In this document: piece after piece, positions 25,858 through 32,527 of the stretch | Layout: each line of letters begins with the position of its first letter | How positions within the stretch are numbered: the first letter of the stretch is position 1 | NCBI GenBank assembly: GCA_947586185.1 | Contig: CANPXN010000005.1 | Coordinates: 1 to 64,000, forward strand | Length of the DNA: 64,000 nucleotides | Source of the DNA: an uncultured Clostridia bacterium | GTDB lineage: Bacteria; Bacillota; Clostridia; Oscillospirales; Ruminococcaceae | Direction: 5' to 3' | The notes under the pieces: generated by a model | What the model was told of the DNA's origin: nothing | Seen by the model: the letters and a program-made list of their open reading frames with translations, nothing else | The model's database searches: none | Position numbers and translations under genes: made by a program

Positions 25858-27036
25858 TCACACCTCAAGATTGAAGACTTTCACTTCTGTTTTACGAACT
25901 GCTTCATCTATAAGCGCCGAAAAATCAAAGCAGCTCTGAGCGGCTTCAACATCCTCAAGCTTCGGTCTTACCTTAGGATGTCTCGGTGTAAATACCGTAC
26001 AGCAATCCTCATATGGCTGAATAGATGTTTCAAAGGTATCAATTTTTCTTGCGATCTCTATGATCTCAGTTTTATCCATACCTATAAGAGGTCTGAACAC
26101 CGGTATCCTGCAAACTGCGTCGGTACACATAAGGGCGTTCATGGTCTGACTTGCGACCTGCCCCACGCTTTCCCCTGTGATCAGCGCCATACACTGTTCC
26201 TTTTCGCATATCCTCTGAGCAATTTCCATCATAAGCCTTCTCATTATAATGGTAAAATACTCCTCCGGGCAATTGTTCCTGATAGCCTCCTGAATTTCGG
26301 TAAAAGGAACGCAAAAGAACGCAATACTTCCGCAGTAATCGGTTATTTTCTGACACAGCTCCTCGACCTTGAGTCTTGCTCTGTCCGAGGTGTAAGGAGG
26401 GCTCACATAGTGGATCGCCGTTATGTGGACTCCTCTTTTAGCCATCATATAGCCTGCAACGGGGCTGTCGATACCTCCTGAAAGAAGGAGCATAGCCTTT
26501 CCGCTTGTTCCGACCGGAAGACCGCCTGCGCCTTTCAGATTTTCAGCGTGGATATATGCGTGAGTATCTCTGATCTCAACAGTAACCGTTACCTCCGGCT
26601 CTTTAACGTCAACAGAAAGATTCGGAAACATTTCCAGCAGAACTCCTCCCAGCTGAGCGCATATTTCCGGCGATTTCATCGGGAAGCTCTTGTCCGCTCT
26701 TTTAGCGGTGACCTTAAAGGTCTTTGCATAAGAAAGAACCTCCTCAAGGTAATCCACACTTCTTTCGCATATTGCCTCAAAGCTCTTTTCACATGCAGCA
26801 GCACGGCACAGCGCCGCAATACCGAACACCTTTCCCAGTCTTTCCATAGCGGTATCCATATCTGCATCATCACTCAGCGGCTTGATGTATATTGTAGACT
26901 GAGCCTTGGCGTAATCAAAGCTCCCCAGTGACTTCAGTCTTCTCTTTATATTTTTAAGGAGAACATCCTCAAATGTCTTTTTGTTAAGACCCTTTAAAGC
27001 CATTTCTCCATACTTAACAAGTATAATTTCCTGCAT
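25858..27036 (-). CDS. thiI: tRNA 4-thiouridine synthase ThiI
   Basis: This 392-residue protein has a ferredoxin-like plus THUMP N-terminus (1-165) and a PP-loop ATPase domain with SGGIDSP (186-192). It lacks the rhodanese tail of enterobacterial ThiI, the usual Firmicute form, which relies on a cysteine desulfurase for sulfur. It makes s4U8 in tRNA and may feed thiazole synthesis. Start: ATG with GGGAACC upstream; weak spacing but the N-terminus is conserved (EIILVKYGEMALKGLN). Confidence 0.93.
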   Translation of the reverse strand: MQEIILVKYGEMALKGLNKKTFEDVLLKNIKRRLKSLGSFDYAKAQSTIYIKPLSDDADMDTAMERLGKVFGIAALCRAAACEKSFEAICERSVDYLEEVLSYAKTFKVTAKRADKSFPMKSPEICAQLGGVLLEMFPNLSVDVKEPEVTVTVEIRDTHAYIHAENLKGAGGLPVGTSGKAMLLLSGGIDSPVAGYMMAKRGVHITAIHYVSPPYTSDRARLKVEELCQKITDYCGSIAFFCVPFTEIQEAIRNNCPEEYFTIIMRRLMMEIAQRICEKEQCMALITGESVGQVASQTMNALMCTDAVCRIPVFRPLIGMDKTEIIEIARKIDTFETSIQPYEDCCTVFTPRHPKVRPKLEDVEAAQSCFDFSALIDEAVRKTEVKVFNLEV

Positions 27037-27054
27037 TTTAGGTTCCCTTTCATA

Positions 27055-27303
27055 TTAAAAATAAAAAAGCTCTTCAAACTGCTTTTCAAGAGCCACGCAC
27101 AGCAGCAGCGCAAGTCTGGCGCTGGGACAAAACTGGTTATTCTCAATGGAGCTTATAGTCTGTCTTGAAACTCCCACCATATCCGCAAGCTCTCCCTGGG
27201 ACAGCCTTTTTTCGCCTCTTGCGGTTTTCACTGTGTTATGAAGCACAAGAGATTCCATACAATTATCTGCCGAAGCAGGATCCCTCCTTCTCATAAGCAT
27301 CAT
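27055..27303 (-). CDS. XRE-family transcriptional regulator
   Basis: A small DNA-binding protein with helix-turn-helix LSQGELADMVGVSRQTISSIEN and a C-terminal FEELFYF, like the YgzD/SinR-type single-domain regulators of about 65 residues. The start is uncertain: the ATG at 27303 overlaps the stop of the membrane protein gene (ATGA), the ATG at 27294 is better spaced from GGGAGA, and the ATG at 27258 gives the family's usual length. It is coupled to the DUF6442-like gene, a common pairing of membrane protein with XRE regulator. Confidence 0.75.
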   Translation of the reverse strand: MMLMRRRDPASADNCMESLVLHNTVKTARGEKRLSQGELADMVGVSRQTISSIENNQFCPSARLALLLCVALEKQFEELFYF

Positions 27304-27605
27304 TCTCCCATAAACATAAGCGCAAGCCATATAAGACCGGCGGAAAGAAAAGCGATGCCTGAAAAAAGATCACTTTTTCTGCGAAGCCTGAAAAACCTGT
27401 AAAGATTATCCGCAGCACAGTAGGACATTCCTATAAAGCAGTAGGGATATGGGTTTTCGCGTCTTATCATGCTGTAAATAATAAACGCCACACATATTAT
27501 ACACACAACAGTTCCGGCAAAGTTCCAGGATTCCTGATATATCCTTTCCTCACGTTCGTCCGGACCGTCTTTTTTGCTGAGCCGTAATATCTCATCCTTG
27601 TCCAT
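27300..27605 (-). CDS. DUF6442-like small membrane protein
   Basis: This 101-residue protein begins MDKDEILRLSKKDGPDEREERIY, matching the DUF6442 family, followed by three hydrophobic segments. Members usually precede an XRE regulator, as here; function unknown. The ATG at 27605 has GGGGAGG seven bases upstream. Confidence 0.75.
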   Translation of the reverse strand: MDKDEILRLSKKDGPDEREERIYQESWNFAGTVVCIICVAFIIYSMIRRENPYPYCFIGMSYCAADNLYRFFRLRRKSDLFSGIAFLSAGLIWLALMFMGE

Positions 27606-27639
27606 TTTCAAGCCTCCCCTGTAATAGTGCTCCACCAGT

Positions 27640-27800
27640 TAAACCATGTCAAATTTTGTGGAGCAATATTTTATTTAAAGCGCCATTTTGCGGCTAACGT
27701 AGCGACTGTAGTACTCGTCGCCAAAGATGACAACCGCAAAATATGGCGAATAGATGAGGCAAGCTTTACTTGCCCCATCTATAAAATGCCGAAAGCTGTC
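27640..27800. repeat. Double inverted-repeat element in a 361-bp intergenic gap
   Basis: CGCCATTTTGCGG (27681-27693) pairs with 27734-27748, enclosing GCGAC/GTCGC. Directly after, ATAGATGAGGCAAG (27750-27763) pairs with 27769-27782. A third pair GTGCTCCAC/GTGGAGCA sits at about 27627-27664. No ORF or promoter is evident. It may be a palindromic mobile unit or a structured RNA. The rest of the gap shows nothing else until 27913. Confidence 0.5.
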
Positions 27801-27912
27801 TATGTATTAATGATACCATATTGTAACCTTTATGTCAAGTAAACTTGTCATGAATTAGCGTACAAAAACAGCCGGCAAAATAGCCGGCTGTTTGGGCATA
27901 TGCTATAACTTA

Positions 27913-28014
27913 TGGCAAGATGTCCCCCACCTCTTAAGCTGGAGTCCATTTCCGTATTCAGTGCAGCTAAAGCCACACCCTGCCCACTTTTAATGACGGG
28001 ACAAGCCCCTTATT
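27913..28014. repeat. Dispersed repeat, copy A
   Basis: Blocks CCATTTCCGTATTCAGTG and TGACGGGACAAGCCCCTTA recur with changes at 61081-61176. This copy covers the last codons of the membrane protein gene at 27967-28917. Confidence 0.5.
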
Positions 28015-28917
28015 GAACAATTTATACTTATACTGCTGCCCCGGAAAGCAGTGTAACATATCCGCATAAAAGCTTTTCCTGACATACCCCGGAATGTAAA
28101 CAGAGGTTTTCCAAGAAACAGTCGTTGCAAATGAAGAACTTGTTGTAGACTCGGATGTAGAAAGCGATACCGAAACAGAAACAGACTGCGATACTGAAAC
28201 TGACACATCCACTGACACTGACACTGATACTGACACCGACACCGAACCAGTGTATGAAATATCGCTTTCAGATATATTAATAGAAATGTTTGTTGCATTG
28301 CTTTGCTCAGTCTCCGGAACATTTGTTACATCAACTGTTGAACCTTGTGTTGCTGGCATACTTTCCGTATTATGCTGAACACTACTGCTTTGTTCCGATT
28401 CCGGACCGGTAGTCTTCTGAGGTTGAGTATTAACAGAGCCGCCTACATCCACCGAAGTATTACTTACGCCGACCGTTGTATGTGAAGTATCCATGCCGGC
28501 ATTCTCCGGAGCGGTTGTTACAGAGGCTTCTGTTTCTCCATTTACGGTATGAGTTGAATCGGGAACTGTAATAACATCGGAGTTTTCGCCGGGTTCTATA
28601 GCGCTGTCATCGCTGCCGACAATCGGGTCAGTATTTCCCTCCGGACGGCTTTCAACCGAAACAGGAGGCTCATACATATCCGAAAGCCTGTGCATATCAG
28701 TAACATTCAGATAAATACTATATGTTCCGAAAAATGCCAGCACAGTGAGAGCTGCTGCCAAAAACCGCATGGTATTCGGAAAGTTGGAAATACGCTTTTT
28801 TCTCTCCTGTTTTTTATACTTCTCTTCCAGCTCCTGCAAAAACTCCTCCTTGCGTTTAGGATCTGGAATATTATATATATATGCGTCTTTCAAAGCTTTT
28901 TTAAACTTTTTATTCAT
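27967..28917 (-). CDS. Single-pass membrane protein coupled to an ECF sigma factor, Ser/Val repeat tail
   Basis: This 316-residue protein has a basic, helical cytoplasmic N-terminus (1-48), one membrane segment (about 51-70), then an extracellular Ser/Thr/Pro-rich region with an alternating Ser-Val stretch near 225-255. Start ATG overlaps the stop of the sigma gene, so expression is coupled. The layout matches RsgI-like or other transmembrane anti-sigma factors, but I recognise no domain. The last ~15 residues are encoded by a dispersed repeat, so the original C-terminus may be lost. The (ACTGAC)n coding stretch at 28195-28245 could change length in frame. Confidence 0.65.
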   Translation of the reverse strand: MNKKFKKALKDAYIYNIPDPKRKEEFLQELEEKYKKQERKKRISNFPNTMRFLAAALTVLAFFGTYSIYLNVTDMHRLSDMYEPPVSVESRPEGNTDPIVGSDDSAIEPGENSDVITVPDSTHTVNGETEASVTTAPENAGMDTSHTTVGVSNTSVDVGGSVNTQPQKTTGPESEQSSSVQHNTESMPATQGSTVDVTNVPETEQSNATNISINISESDISYTGSVSVSVSVSVSVDVSVSVSQSVSVSVSLSTSESTTSSSFATTVSWKTSVYIPGYVRKSFYADMLHCFPGQQYKYKLFNKGLVPSLKVGRVWL

Positions 28918-29375
28918 TCAGATCCCTCCTTTTCAAACTCACTTCGTAAAACAGCCAAAATCTTTTTAAGTCTCCGGTACAATGCAAATCTTGACATATG
29001 ATACAGATTGCTTATAACTGATACCGGAACTTCATTGACATACCTCAGCAAGACTATTTCCCTGTCCTCATCTGAGAGAGATTCCACTGCAAACCGCAGT
29101 GACAGCCTTGAGATCAGTTCGTCTTCAACATCGGTCTTGTTTTCATCAGCGCTATGAATAGGCTCAAATTTCTTTTTTCTGTACTCGTCAATACAAAGGT
29201 TTTTAGCGATTGTGTACAGATACTGAAGCTCCTTTCCGCTGCCGTTATACTGCGGATTCTCTAAAAACCGTAGGAAAGTTTCCTGAGTCAGATCTTCCGC
29301 AAGCTCTCTGTTATGTACCCGTGTATAGCAATAGCGGTAGATTTTATCATACTGATCTTCAAGACCGACCGGCAT
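28914..29375 (-). CDS. ECF-type RNA polymerase sigma factor
   Basis: This 153-residue protein has sigma region 2 (about 5-70, ELAEDLTQETFLRFLEN and LYTIAKNLCIDEYRKK) and region 4 (about 98-148, LSDEDREIVLLRYVNEVPVSVISNLYHMSRFALYRRLKKIL). It overlaps the downstream membrane protein gene by four bases. Start: ATG with GGGAGGG seven bases upstream. The first ~75 codons and all upstream control DNA are duplicated at 32016-32620. Confidence 0.9.
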   Translation of the reverse strand: MPVGLEDQYDKIYRYCYTRVHNRELAEDLTQETFLRFLENPQYNGSGKELQYLYTIAKNLCIDEYRKKKFEPIHSADENKTDVEDELISRLSLRFAVESLSDEDREIVLLRYVNEVPVSVISNLYHMSRFALYRRLKKILAVLRSEFEKEGSE

Positions 29376-29455
29376 TTAACATCCCTCCCCAAATAATAAG
29401 ACGTAAAACCATGTGCTTATGTGCGCTTATTTTAAAAATTTTTTTCGTATCACTC

Positions 29456-29491
29456 AAAAAAACAAAAGCTCCTGCGGAAATACGCAGGAGC
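29456..29491 (-). terminator. Terminator inside the sigma-gene leader (possible attenuator)
   Basis: GCTCCTGCG/CGCAGGAGC hairpin followed by a T-rich run on the minus strand. It lies only about 25-50 nt after the start point of the promoter at 29517-29545 and before the sigma ATG at 29375. Most transcripts would end here unless terminator read-through is regulated. Confidence 0.75.
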
Positions 29492-29516
29492 ACACTTCAT
29501 CCTTTTCCTCGCCATT

Positions 29517-29545
29517 ATTATACAGCAAAACAGGAATTATGTCAA
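29517..29545 (-). promoter_or_regulatory. Promoter of the ECF sigma gene
   Basis: On the minus strand, TTGACA (29540-29545), a 17-base spacer and TATAAT (29517-29522): a perfect housekeeping consensus. Confidence 0.9.
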
Positions 29546-29623
29546 TATTGTACAAATACTTTTCATATAATATATGCGAATATGTATACCATAATTTGTC
29601 AATAAACTACTCAACAGCATAGC

Positions 29624-29652
29624 AAAAGCCCGATCATAAAGACCGAGCTTTT
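29624..29652 (-). terminator. Terminator of the dockerin gene at 29663
   Basis: AAAAGCTCGGTC/GATCGGGCTTTT hairpin on the minus strand. An equivalent sits at 32489-32517. Confidence 0.8.
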
Positions 29653-29662
29653 AATTAACTGA

Positions 29663-30643
29663 TCACTTCATATAACTTGCTTTATAAAGAGTGAATATCT
29701 TAGATGCATCAGCGGCAGTAATCTTGCCGTCACCGTTCATATCTGCGCTCTTTAACTGGAGGTCAGTGAAGCTGCCCTTTCCATTTATGTATATCTGCTT
29801 GTATTCGGAAAACGCCATTGAAGCGTCATGGGCGGAAGCCTTTCCGTCACCGTCTATATCACCTACAACATAAGGCTCGTCGGCATAATAAACCATTGGG
29901 CAATATGTCGCTTCGACCCACATCTCCAGCTCAGCCTTGTTTTCTATTGAGGAGAAGGTATTGATCTTATCCCTTACCGCAAAAATATCTGATGGCTGCT
30001 CCAAATCTATGCCTGTAATTCCCCATATCGGATATGCTTCAGTGCCTAACTCCGTGTTTATTTCCGGATCAGCGCCAATGGTTTCCAGATAGTTCCACAG
30101 CTCAGTATCGCTTTTTATTTCCTCCAGATCAAGTGCTCCGCTCCCCGGCAAACGTATATAAGCGCTGCCTTTGTATTTACTGATGCTTCCGTTATTGAAT
30201 GAATATCTTTTGAATATTCTTGCGGATTTGACGCCGTCAGTCTTGCGAATCTGGCTCAACAGTTCATTCATCTCGTCGATCTTTTCATCTGTAACTGTTT
30301 CGTATGAGCAAACAACAAAGCAGTGTGTGTTGTCAGTGAGAGTTACAAGCTGAGGAGCACCGTCAAGGATCTCATAATCACAGTTAATAGTGCTTGTATC
30401 AAAGCCGTCCTCCGTTATAAATTCTATGCCCAGGTCATATGGGTATCGTCTGATTCTTATTGCGCTGCTATCTCTATTATCAACAAAATAAATGACCCCG
30501 TCATTGTCGATAACCTTTGCTTCATAATCATAAGTGCTGATATCCTCTGAAAAATGCAGCTCGCCTGCAAATGCCGTTATATTGCATGCAGCCATAACTG
30601 CCGCCGCTAAGACAGCGGCTAAAATTGATTTGAGTTTTCTCAT
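29663..30643 (-). CDS. Secreted dockerin protein of unknown function
   Basis: This 326-residue protein has a signal peptide (cut near AFA-GEL), a roughly 220-residue domain I do not recognise and a C-terminal dockerin (DIDGDGKASAHDASMAFSEY and DMNGDGKITAADASKIFTLY). It is 42 bases after the protease gene and shares its promoter. The dockerin 3' end is within the 605-bp duplication and nearly identical to that of the giant LRR protein. Start: ATG with AAGGAGG upstream. Confidence 0.82.
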   Translation of the reverse strand: MRKLKSILAAVLAAAVMAACNITAFAGELHFSEDISTYDYEAKVIDNDGVIYFVDNRDSSAIRIRRYPYDLGIEFITEDGFDTSTINCDYEILDGAPQLVTLTDNTHCFVVCSYETVTDEKIDEMNELLSQIRKTDGVKSARIFKRYSFNNGSISKYKGSAYIRLPGSGALDLEEIKSDTELWNYLETIGADPEINTELGTEAYPIWGITGIDLEQPSDIFAVRDKINTFSSIENKAELEMWVEATYCPMVYYADEPYVVGDIDGDGKASAHDASMAFSEYKQIYINGKGSFTDLQLKSADMNGDGKITAADASKIFTLYKASYMK

Positions 30644-30685
30644 AAAAATACCTCCTTGTCATTGTTATTCAGTCTGGAAAGGTCG

Positions 30686-31843
30686 TTAATGCAAAAATGG
30701 ATTGAATGCTAAAAATCTTGTTACAGACCAACGCATATCGACTCCATTAGATGTATACTGACCATCTGAATATGCACTGGAACCTATTATTCCTATTGCA
30801 AATTCATTTCCGCCAGCTGTCATAATCATTGGTCCGCCGCTCATTCCGCCTTGAGCCTGTGCGTAACAATAAAACAATTTATTATTGTTATTAAAAACGT
30901 TTCCAAATGAGTGGTACATTTTCACATCGCTGTATTCATATCCGCCGCTCAATCCTCTTAGTTCAACATCAGGTCGTGCGCTTTCTCCGATTGTTGCTAA
31001 ATAAATTCGACCATATGTATCAGCAAGGCTTATATCATCATCTACAGTTAATAACGCATAATCAACAGTGTTTTCTTCGTCTGGATTCGGATTTTTCTCC
31101 ATTCGTATTTCTGAAACGTGAACAGAGTCAGCATAGAATTCCTTTACTGCATGTGATGCTCTGTCGAAGATTTGAATTCTTACGCTTTGAGGGAAAATCT
31201 TATTTCCATTTTCATCTGTTCCAACTACGTTATGTGCAGCAGTTGCTAAGCAGCTTTTGCCGTCCCAATCCTGGATAATAAATGCTGAGCCACCAATAAA
31301 ATTAGTTCCGTCATATGTTATTAATAGTCTTACAACGCTTTGATCATATGATGTCATTTCGCTTAAGGTATTACCTGAACCGCTTTCTGATGATAAGATA
31401 TCAAAAGTGTTTTCGGTTCTTATATCACCAAAATTTCTTGTGTCTTCCATAATAACATTTTGTGTCATATCTATGTTGTTTTCATTACTTATTACATCTT
31501 CATTATTTGATATAATCGATGATGTATTATTGCTTTCAAAAGATATGCTACTTAAATCGATATATGCCTGATTAATTATTTTGGGAGATAAATTTTGACT
31601 TTGTGAATTTCTTGCTGAAGAATTTCTTTGTGAATTTCCATTAATATCAATTTCGATGTAACCTTCAAGTGAACTATCTGATGACAAACAATATTCCTTT
31701 GTTTTTCCGGTTGCAAAAAAATATGAGTAATAATAATTTTCATAAACTTCATCGAAAACACTGTCAGCGCTTACATAGCTTAAAATATTTATTGATGCAA
31801 TAAACGCTGCGATAATACCTGCTAATGTCTTTTTAATATTCAT
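30686..31843 (-). CDS. Secreted chymotrypsin-fold serine protease
   Basis: This 385-residue protein has a signal peptide (ending YVSADS), an Asn/Ser-rich propeptide-like region (about 60-165), then an S1/V8-like protease domain with the triad His (LATAAHNV), Asp (VDYALLTV) and Ser (QGGMSGGPM). It has no dockerin. Base composition is more A+T-rich than its neighbours and it sits between the two copies of the 605-bp duplication, suggesting insertion or transfer. It is co-transcribed with the dockerin gene downstream. Start: ATG with AAGGAG upstream. Confidence 0.85.
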   Translation of the reverse strand: MNIKKTLAGIIAAFIASINILSYVSADSVFDEVYENYYYSYFFATGKTKEYCLSSDSSLEGYIEIDINGNSQRNSSARNSQSQNLSPKIINQAYIDLSSISFESNNTSSIISNNEDVISNENNIDMTQNVIMEDTRNFGDIRTENTFDILSSESGSGNTLSEMTSYDQSVVRLLITYDGTNFIGGSAFIIQDWDGKSCLATAAHNVVGTDENGNKIFPQSVRIQIFDRASHAVKEFYADSVHVSEIRMEKNPNPDEENTVDYALLTVDDDISLADTYGRIYLATIGESARPDVELRGLSGGYEYSDVKMYHSFGNVFNNNNKLFYCYAQAQGGMSGGPMIMTAGGNEFAIGIIGSSAYSDGQYTSNGVDMRWSVTRFLAFNPFLH

Positions 31844-31915
31844 TTTAATACTCCTTATATAAATATATTTACATGTAATTTAAAGAAAATAAAACTTTTT
31901 ATTTAATTCACTTAA

Positions 31916-31944
31916 ATCATACCACTATTTTTTATATATGTCAA
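31916..31944 (-). promoter_or_regulatory. Promoter of the protease/dockerin operon
   Basis: On the minus strand, TTGACA (31939-31944), a 17-base spacer and TATGAT (31916-31921). Confidence 0.8.
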
Positions 31945-31967
31945 GTATTTTTTACAATTATATTTAA

Positions 31968-32240
31968 TTAAAAAAATAGCACCATAAAAATATATTTTAC
32001 AGTGCATATCAAAGTGCTATAAATAGGCTCAAATTTCTTTTTTCTGTACTCGTCAATGCAAAGGTTTTTAGCGATCGTGTACAGATACTGAAGCTCCTTT
32101 CCGCTGCCGTTATACTGCGGATTCTCTAAAAACCGTAGGAAAGTTTCCTGAGTCAGATCTTCCGCAAGCTCTCTGTTATGTACCCGTGTATAGCAATAGC
32201 GGTAGATTTTATCATACTGATCTTCAAGACCGACCGGCAT
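31968..32240 (-). pseudogene. Truncated duplicate of the ECF sigma factor
   Basis: The first 73 residues are identical to those of the sigma factor at 28914-29375 (region 2 only), then the frame runs into unrelated sequence and stops. The break is near 32016, at the edge of the 605-bp duplication. It lacks region 4, so it cannot recognise a -35 element, though a region 2 fragment could still bind core polymerase if made. Confidence 0.9.
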
Positions 32241-32320
32241 TTAACATCCCTCCCCAAATAATAAGACGTAAAACCATGTGCTTATGTGCGCTTATTTTAA
32301 AAATTTTTTTCGTATCACTC

Positions 32321-32356
32321 AAAAAAACAAAAGCTCCTGCGGAAATACGCAGGAGC
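32321..32356 (-). terminator. Leader terminator, duplicate copy
   Basis: Same GCTCCTGCG hairpin and T-rich tail as at 29456-29491, kept intact although the gene behind it is broken. Confidence 0.75.
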
Positions 32357-32381
32357 ACACTTCATCCTTTTCCTCGCCATT

Positions 32382-32410
32382 ATTATACAGCAAAACAGAG
32401 ATTATGTCAA
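32382..32410 (-). promoter_or_regulatory. Promoter, duplicate copy
   Basis: TTGACA (32405-32410), a 17-base spacer and TATAAT (32382-32387) on the minus strand. Confidence 0.85.
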
Positions 32411-32488
32411 TATTGTACAAATACTTTTCATATAATATATGCGAATATATATGCCATAATTTACCAATAAGCTACTAAACAGCATAGC

Positions 32489-32517
32489 AAAAGCCCGATC
32501 ATAAAGACCGGGCTTTT
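32489..32517 (-). terminator. Terminator of the giant LRR gene
   Basis: AAAAGCCCGGTC/GATCGGGCTTTT hairpin on the minus strand. Confidence 0.8.
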
Positions 32518-32527
32518 AGTTAACAAA

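Larger units (their letters stand above)
29151..29755. repeat. ~605-bp direct repeat, copy 1
   Basis: Matches 32016-32620 at a constant 2,865-bp offset with only scattered substitutions. It spans the 5' part of the ECF gene, its leader and promoter, a terminator and the 3' dockerin codons of the gene upstream. Confidence 0.9.

Noticed and set aside
28195-28245. Possible CRISPR array from six-base repeats
   Set aside because: Units are too short, have no spacers and encode a Ser-Val stretch in frame.
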